Source: Galbitalea sp036266835 (GTDB lineage Bacteria; Actinomycetota; Actinomycetes; Actinomycetales; Microbacteriaceae). From it: DNA of 9,865 nt. The translations under genes and the position numbers were made by a program. The stretch lies in the NCBI GenBank assembly GCA_036266835.1, contig DATAXD010000034.1, positions 1 through 9,865 of the forward strand, written 5' to 3'. This document shows, one piece after another, positions 6,700 through 9,865 of this stretch. Under the pieces are notes generated by a model. It saw only the letters and a program-made list of their open reading frames with translations. It ran no database searches and was not told where the DNA came from. Every line of letters starts with the position of its first letter. Position 1 is the stretch's first letter.

Positions 6700-7046
6700 T
6701 ACAGGTCCTCACCTGACTTCTTTGCGTAGCGCACGCGGATAGTACGACCATCCTTCTGCTCTACGCGGAAGCCGACGCGGGTCGGCTTCTTGGTCTTGGG
6801 ATCGACCAGGGCAATGTTCGAGACGTGAATTGGCGCCTCGTGAGTTTCAATGCCACCGGTCTTGGTGCCGCGCTGGGTCTGGCCGACGCGGACGTGCTTG
6901 GTTACGAAGTTGATGCCCTCGATGACGACGCGGTTCTTCTCAGAGTCGACCTCGATGACCCGACCCTGCTTGCCACGGTCGCCGCCGCGAGCCTGGCTCG
7001 GACCGCTGATGACCTGCACGAGGTCACCCTTCTTGATGTTCGCCAT
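6699..7046 (-). CDS. rplX: 50S ribosomal protein L24
   Basis: A 115-residue early-assembly protein that helps start folding of 23S rRNA domain I. A KOW motif occupies about residues 5-34 (KKGDLVQVISGP through GDRGKQGRVIEVD). It is followed by the typical VVIEGINFVTKHVRVGQTQRG (40-60), the glycine-rich GTKTGGIETHEAPIHVSNIALVDP (60-83) and the C-terminal strand TRVGFRVEQKDGRTIRVRYAKKSGE. Length is normal. It starts at ATG 7046, 2 nt after the rplN stop, and its TAA overlaps the rplE start. Confidence 0.97.
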   Translation of the reverse strand: MANIKKGDLVQVISGPSQARGGDRGKQGRVIEVDSEKNRVVIEGINFVTKHVRVGQTQRGTKTGGIETHEAPIHVSNIALVDPKTKKPTRVGFRVEQKDGRTIRVRYAKKSGEDL

Positions 7047-7048
7047 GA

Positions 7049-7417
7049 CTAAATAACCTCCGGTGCCAGCGAGATGATCTTCATGAACTTCTTGTCGCGA
7101 AGCTCTCGGCCCACCGGTCCGAAGATGCGGGTTCCGCGCGGGTCGCCGTCTGCCTTGAGGAGGACTGCCGCATTCTCGTCGAACTTGATGTACGAACCGT
7201 CGGCACGACGGGTCTCCTTCTTGACTCGAACGACGACGGCCTTGACGACCTCACCCTTCTTGACCGCGCCGCCGGGGATCGCATCCTTGACGGTCGCCAC
7301 GATCGTGTCGCCCAACCCCGCGTAGCGGCGGCCGGAACCACCGAGAACACGGATGGTCAAAATCTCCTTGGCGCCCGTGTTGTCGGCGACTTTGAGTCGC
7401 GATTCCTGCTGAATCAT
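7049..7417 (-). CDS. rplN: 50S ribosomal protein L14
   Basis: A 122-residue protein, exactly the usual length, located at the subunit interface where it forms a bridge to 16S rRNA. It begins MIQQESRLKVADNTGAKEI, the invariant L14 N terminus. It continues with VLGGSGRRYAGLGDTIVATVKDAIPGGAVKKGEVVKAVVVR (24-64), ending FGPVGRELRDKKFMKIISLAPEVI. The ATG at 7417 follows rpsQ after 36 nt, with an AAAGGA-like binding site about 10 nt before it. rplX follows 2 nt after the stop. Confidence 0.98.
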   Translation of the reverse strand: MIQQESRLKVADNTGAKEILTIRVLGGSGRRYAGLGDTIVATVKDAIPGGAVKKGEVVKAVVVRVKKETRRADGSYIKFDENAAVLLKADGDPRGTRIFGPVGRELRDKKFMKIISLAPEVI

Positions 7418-7453
7418 TGTTTATGTGTCCTTTTTCGAAACAAGCTGGAGAGC

Positions 7454-7807
7454 TTATTTAGCCTTCTCAAGAACCTCGACGAGTCTCCAGCGCTTCGACG
7501 CACTGAGAGGACGTGTCTCGTTGATGAGGACGAGGTCGCCGATTCCGGCAGAGTTGTTTTCGTCGTGCGCCTTGACCTTGGAGGTGCGGCGGATGACCTT
7601 TCCGTATAGCGGGTGCTTAACGCGGTCCTCGACCTCGACGACGATGGTCTTCTCCATCTTGTCGCTCGTCACGTAGCCGCGGCGCACCTTGCGGTATCCG
7701 CGGGCGCTCTCGTCCTTGACGTCGTGCGCACTGTGCTCGTGGCCCGCGTCTTTGGCCGGCGCCTTTGGAGCAGCCTTCGCCTTAGTCGTTGCTTTTGCTT
7801 CAGCCAT
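7454..7807 (-). CDS. rpsQ: 30S ribosomal protein S17 with N-terminal tail
   Basis: A primary 16S rRNA-binding protein of the small subunit with an OB fold. The core covers about residues 37-117: GYRKVRRGYVTSDKMEKTIVVEVEDRVKHPLYGKVIRRTSKVKAHDE, then GIGDLVLINETRPLSASKRWRLVEVLEKAK. Residues 1-36 are an extra tail, first alanine/lysine-rich (AEAKATTKAKAAPKAPAK) and then histidine- and acid-rich (HEHSAHDVKDES). The ATG at 7807 overlaps the rpmC stop as TAATG, which supports the long form. Met51 lies inside the conserved core and is too late to be the start. Confidence 0.96.
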   Translation of the reverse strand: MAEAKATTKAKAAPKAPAKDAGHEHSAHDVKDESARGYRKVRRGYVTSDKMEKTIVVEVEDRVKHPLYGKVIRRTSKVKAHDENNSAGIGDLVLINETRPLSASKRWRLVEVLEKAK

Positions 7808-8190
7808 TACTTGGCCTCCTTAGCCTTCGTTGCCTTGGGAGCCTTCGCTTCAGGCTCGGACTCGACTGCCGTCTCGTCCGTTGCATCCTCTGCTGCGGGC
7901 GCATCCTCTGCGACATCCGTCTTCTTGCTGGCGCGCTTCGCCTTGGCGGCGGGCTCGAGCGGCGCGGGAGTGGCACGGATGCCCAGCTCGCGCTCGCGAA
8001 TGACCGTGTAGATCCGCGCGATGTCGCGCTTCACAGCACGTAGACGACCGTGACTCTCGAGCTGGCCGGTGGCCGACTGGAAGCGCAGGTTGAACAGCTC
8101 TTCCTTGGCCTTCTTGAGCTCGTCGAGCAGGCGCTCGTCTTCGTACGTGTCGAGCTCGACAGGGGTGAGCTCCTTGGAACCGATCGGCAT
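7807..8190 (-). CDS. rpmC: 50S ribosomal protein L29 with long C-terminal tail
   Basis: A large-subunit protein next to the polypeptide exit tunnel, where trigger factor and SRP bind near L23 and L29. Residues 1-73 are the two-helix L29 core: ELTPVELDTYEDERLLDELKKAKEELFNLRFQSATGQLESHGRLRAVKRDIARIYTVIRERELGI. Residues 74-127 form an added tail, with a basic stretch (AAKAKRASKK), an acidic stretch (DVAEDAPAAEDATDETAVESEPE) and a final KAPKATKAKEAK. The usual length is about 65-80, so the tail nearly doubles it. The ATG at 8190 overlaps the rplP stop (TAATG). An open frame upstream of it belongs to rplP sequence out of frame and was not used. Confidence 0.95.
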   Translation of the reverse strand: MPIGSKELTPVELDTYEDERLLDELKKAKEELFNLRFQSATGQLESHGRLRAVKRDIARIYTVIRERELGIRATPAPLEPAAKAKRASKKTDVAEDAPAAEDATDETAVESEPEAKAPKATKAKEAK

Positions 8191-8609
8191 TATGCGTCGC
8201 CCTCCTCGCGCTTGATGATGCGTGCCTTGAGGGGCAGCTTGTGGATGGCGCGGGTGAGCGCCTCGCGAGCGATGGTCTCGTTGACCCCGCTCAGTTCGAA
8301 CAGCACGCGACCCGGCTTGATGTTGGCGATCCACCACTCGGGCGAACCCTTACCGGAACCCATTCGGGTTTCGGCCGGCTTCTTGGTGAGCGGACGGTCC
8401 GGGAACACGTTGATCCAGACTTTTCCACCACGCTTGATGTGGCGGGTCATGGCGATACGTGCCGCCTCGATCTGGCGGTTAGTGACATACGCGGGCGTGA
8501 TCGCCTGGATGCCGAACTCGCCGAACGACACGGTCGTACCACCCGTTGCGTGGCCGGTGCGGCCCGGGTGATGCTGCTTGCGGTGCTTGACCTTACGTGG
8601 AATCAGCAT
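8190..8609 (-). CDS. rplP: 50S ribosomal protein L16
   Basis: A 139-residue protein, the usual length, that binds near the peptidyl transferase centre and the A-site tRNA elbow. It begins MLIPRKVKHRKQHHPGRTGHATGG, a strongly conserved start. It carries FGEFGIQAITPAYVTNRQIEAARIAMTRHIKRGGKVWINVFPD (29-71), then KPAETRMGSGKGSPEWWIANIKPGRVLFELSGV (77-109). The RMGSGKG loop (82-88) contains the position hydroxylated in E. coli L16; modification here is unknown. The ATG at 8609 lies 2 nt after the rpsC stop. Confidence 0.98.
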   Translation of the reverse strand: MLIPRKVKHRKQHHPGRTGHATGGTTVSFGEFGIQAITPAYVTNRQIEAARIAMTRHIKRGGKVWINVFPDRPLTKKPAETRMGSGKGSPEWWIANIKPGRVLFELSGVNETIAREALTRAIHKLPLKARIIKREEGDA

Positions 8610-8611
8610 GA

Positions 8612-9382
8612 TTAGCCCTCAGCTCCTACTGCGGCCGGCGCGGCATCCGCACGCGGCGCGCGGCGCGGACGATCGCTCGCGCCGTCACGGCGCTCGGGTC
8701 GCGTGGACTTCTGGGTGGCCTGCTCGCGGGCGAGCTCCTTGTTGGTGATGTCGCCCTTGTAGATCCACACCTTCACGCCGATTCGACCGAAGGTGGTGCG
8801 AGCCTCGTAGAAGCCGTAGTCGATGTTGGCGCGGAGAGTGTGCAGTGGCACGCGACCCTCGCGGTAGAACTCCGAGCGGCTCATTTCCGCGCCACCGAGG
8901 CGGCCGGAAACCTGGATGCGAACACCCTTGACGGTCGGCGTGCGCTGGGCGCCCTGCATGCCCTTACGCATCGCGCGCCGGAAGGCGACGCGTGCGCTGA
9001 GCTGCTCGGCGATGCCCTGAGCGACGAGCTGGGCCTCGGCCTCGGGGTTCTTCACCTCGAGGATGTTCAGCTGGATCTGCTTGCCGGTGAGCTTCTCGAG
9101 GTCGGTGCGGATGCGCTCGGCCTCGGCTCCGCGGCGACCGATGACGATGCCGGGACGTGCCGTGTGGATGTCGACGCGAACGCGGTCACGCGTGCGCTCG
9201 ATCTCGATGCGGGCGACGCCGGCGCGGTCGAGCGAGGTCTTCAGCAGGTTGCGGATTTTGACATCCTCGGCGACGTAGTCGCTGTACCGTTGGCCGACCT
9301 TGGTCGAGTCCGAAAACCAGCGCGACACGTGGTCGGTGGTGATTCCCAGGCGGAACCCATACGGATTTACTTTCTGGCCCAT
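8612..9382 (-). CDS. rpsC: 30S ribosomal protein S3
   Basis: A 256-residue small-subunit protein at the mRNA entry channel. It starts MGQKVNPYGFRLGITTDHVSRWF. A KH domain follows with the RNA-contacting loop GRRG (82-85) in ARPGIVIGRRGAEAERIR. The C-terminal domain carries RVAFRRAMRKGMQ (131-143), whose arginines and lysine correspond to residues implicated in mRNA unwinding in E. coli, and VSGRLGGAEMSRSEFYREGRVPLHTLRANIDYG (158-190). The C terminus, from about 220, is arginine-rich then alanine-rich, a common actinobacterial tail. The ATG at 9382 overlaps the rplV stop (TAATG). Confidence 0.98.
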   Translation of the reverse strand: MGQKVNPYGFRLGITTDHVSRWFSDSTKVGQRYSDYVAEDVKIRNLLKTSLDRAGVARIEIERTRDRVRVDIHTARPGIVIGRRGAEAERIRTDLEKLTGKQIQLNILEVKNPEAEAQLVAQGIAEQLSARVAFRRAMRKGMQGAQRTPTVKGVRIQVSGRLGGAEMSRSEFYREGRVPLHTLRANIDYGFYEARTTFGRIGVKVWIYKGDITNKELAREQATQKSTRPERRDGASDRPRRAPRADAAPAAVGAEG

Positions 9383-9798
9383 TACTTCTTCCCTGCCTTC
9401 GTAGCAGTCTTTGCAGGCTTCTCGGCCTTGGCGACGAGCGCGGGCTCGTCTGGCGTGGCGAGAACAATCGTGATGTGGCTGGTGCGCTTCAGAATCTGGA
9501 ACGCCCGCCCCTGGGCCCGCGGCTGGAATCGCTTGAGCGTCTTGCCCTCGTCCACGAAGGCTGCCGAAACGAACAGGTCCTGTTCGTCGAGGTAGCTGTT
9601 GGTCGCGTCTGCCTTGACCCGAGCGTTCGCCATCGCGGACGCGACGAGCTTGTACACCGGCTCGCTCGCGCCCTGCGGCGCGAACTTCAGGATTGCCAGC
9701 GCCTCGGTCGCCTGCTTGCCGCGGATCATGTTGACGACACGACGAGCCTTAGTGGCGGTCACGCGGATGTGTCGCACGCGTGCGATCGACTCCACCAT
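9382..9798 (-). CDS. rplV: 50S ribosomal protein L22
   Basis: A 138-residue protein lining the nascent peptide tunnel. The globular domain includes ARVRHIRVTATKARRVVNMIRGK (6-28) and VYKLVASAMANARVKAD (48-64). The long beta hairpin, KRFQPRAQGRAFQILKRTSHITIVLA (89-114), reaches into the tunnel; in other bacteria changes in this hairpin give macrolide resistance, and here it looks ordinary. Residues 115-138 are a lysine/alanine tail (AKAEKPAKTATKAGKK). The ATG at 9798 has AGGAGG at 9807-9812, 8 nt away. Confidence 0.97.
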   Translation of the reverse strand: MVESIARVRHIRVTATKARRVVNMIRGKQATEALAILKFAPQGASEPVYKLVASAMANARVKADATNSYLDEQDLFVSAAFVDEGKTLKRFQPRAQGRAFQILKRTSHITIVLATPDEPALVAKAEKPAKTATKAGKK

Positions 9799-9806
9799 TT
9801 CTTCTG

Positions 9807-9812
9807 CCTCCT
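9807..9812 (-). promoter_or_regulatory. Ribosome binding site of rplV
   Basis: AGGAGG on the minus strand, 8 nt before the rplV ATG, lies in the 24-nt gap after rpsS. It is a perfect Shine-Dalgarno core, so rplV can be initiated independently, unlike most downstream genes that begin by overlap. Confidence 0.85.
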
Positions 9813-9822
9813 AGTCGCCGGG

Positions 9823-9865
9823 TTAGCGGCGACGACCCTTCTTGTCGTCCTTCTCGTGTCCGCGG
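9823..9865 (-). CDS. rpsS: 30S ribosomal protein S19, C-terminal end (partial)
   Basis: Only the last 13 codons and the TAA stop are in the window, reading RGHEKDDKKGRRR. This matches the conserved C-terminal end of bacterial S19, which usually reads like FRGH...KGRR, and rpsS always precedes rplV in the S10 operon. S19 sits in the head of the small subunit with S13. The rest of the gene lies beyond the right edge. Confidence 0.88.
   Translation of the reverse strand, partial: RGHEKDDKKGRRR

Noticed and set aside
8840..9595. Plus-strand open frame of 251 codons
   Set aside because: Antisense to rpsC and rplV, with composition typical of a complementary-strand artefact.

Overview
The window is a stretch of the bacterial S10-spc-alpha ribosomal protein locus. 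Every recognisable gene lies on the minus strand, so transcription runs from high to low coordinates. The proteins look actinobacterial, most likely family Microbacteriaceae. Supporting signs are a high-GC codon bias, a short-LID adenylate kinase placed directly after secY, alanine/lysine/proline-rich tails on several ribosomal proteins, and two copies of a palindromic repeat with TCGAGTAGC and CGTATCGAGA ends that I associate with this family. The family assignment is inference; no search was run.

Layout in transcription order: the end of rpsS (S19), rplV (L22), rpsC (S3), rplP (L16), rpmC (L29), rpsQ (S17), rplN (L14), rplX (L24), rplE (L5), rpsH (S8), rplF (L6), rplR (L18), rpsE (S5), rpmD (L30), rplO (L15), secY, adk, infA (IF-1) and rpmJ (L36). 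The window stops about where rpsM (S13) should begin. Most neighbours overlap at stop and start codons (TAATG, ATGA, GTGA, TTGA) or lie 2-7 nt apart, so translation is probably coupled. The larger gaps are rplN to rpsQ side (36 nt), rplE to rpsH (93 nt), rplO to secY (130 nt), adk to infA (about 310 nt), infA to rpmJ (61 nt) and rpmJ to the window end (265 nt).

The genes supply parts of both ribosomal subunits, translation initiation factor 1, the SecY membrane channel and adenylate kinase, which are all needed in proportion to growth rate. Two genes often found in this cluster are not at their usual places: rpsN (S14) between rplE and rpsH, and map (methionine aminopeptidase) between adk and infA.

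I see no new biological system. The unexplained content is in the non-coding gaps: a long bulged hairpin between rplO and secY, short repeats and a possible promoter between adk and infA, and a highly structured rpmJ-rpsM gap. That last gap holds a hairpin containing the rpmJ stop codon, an inverted pair of dispersed repeats, and a possible pseudoknot just upstream of the inferred rpsM start.
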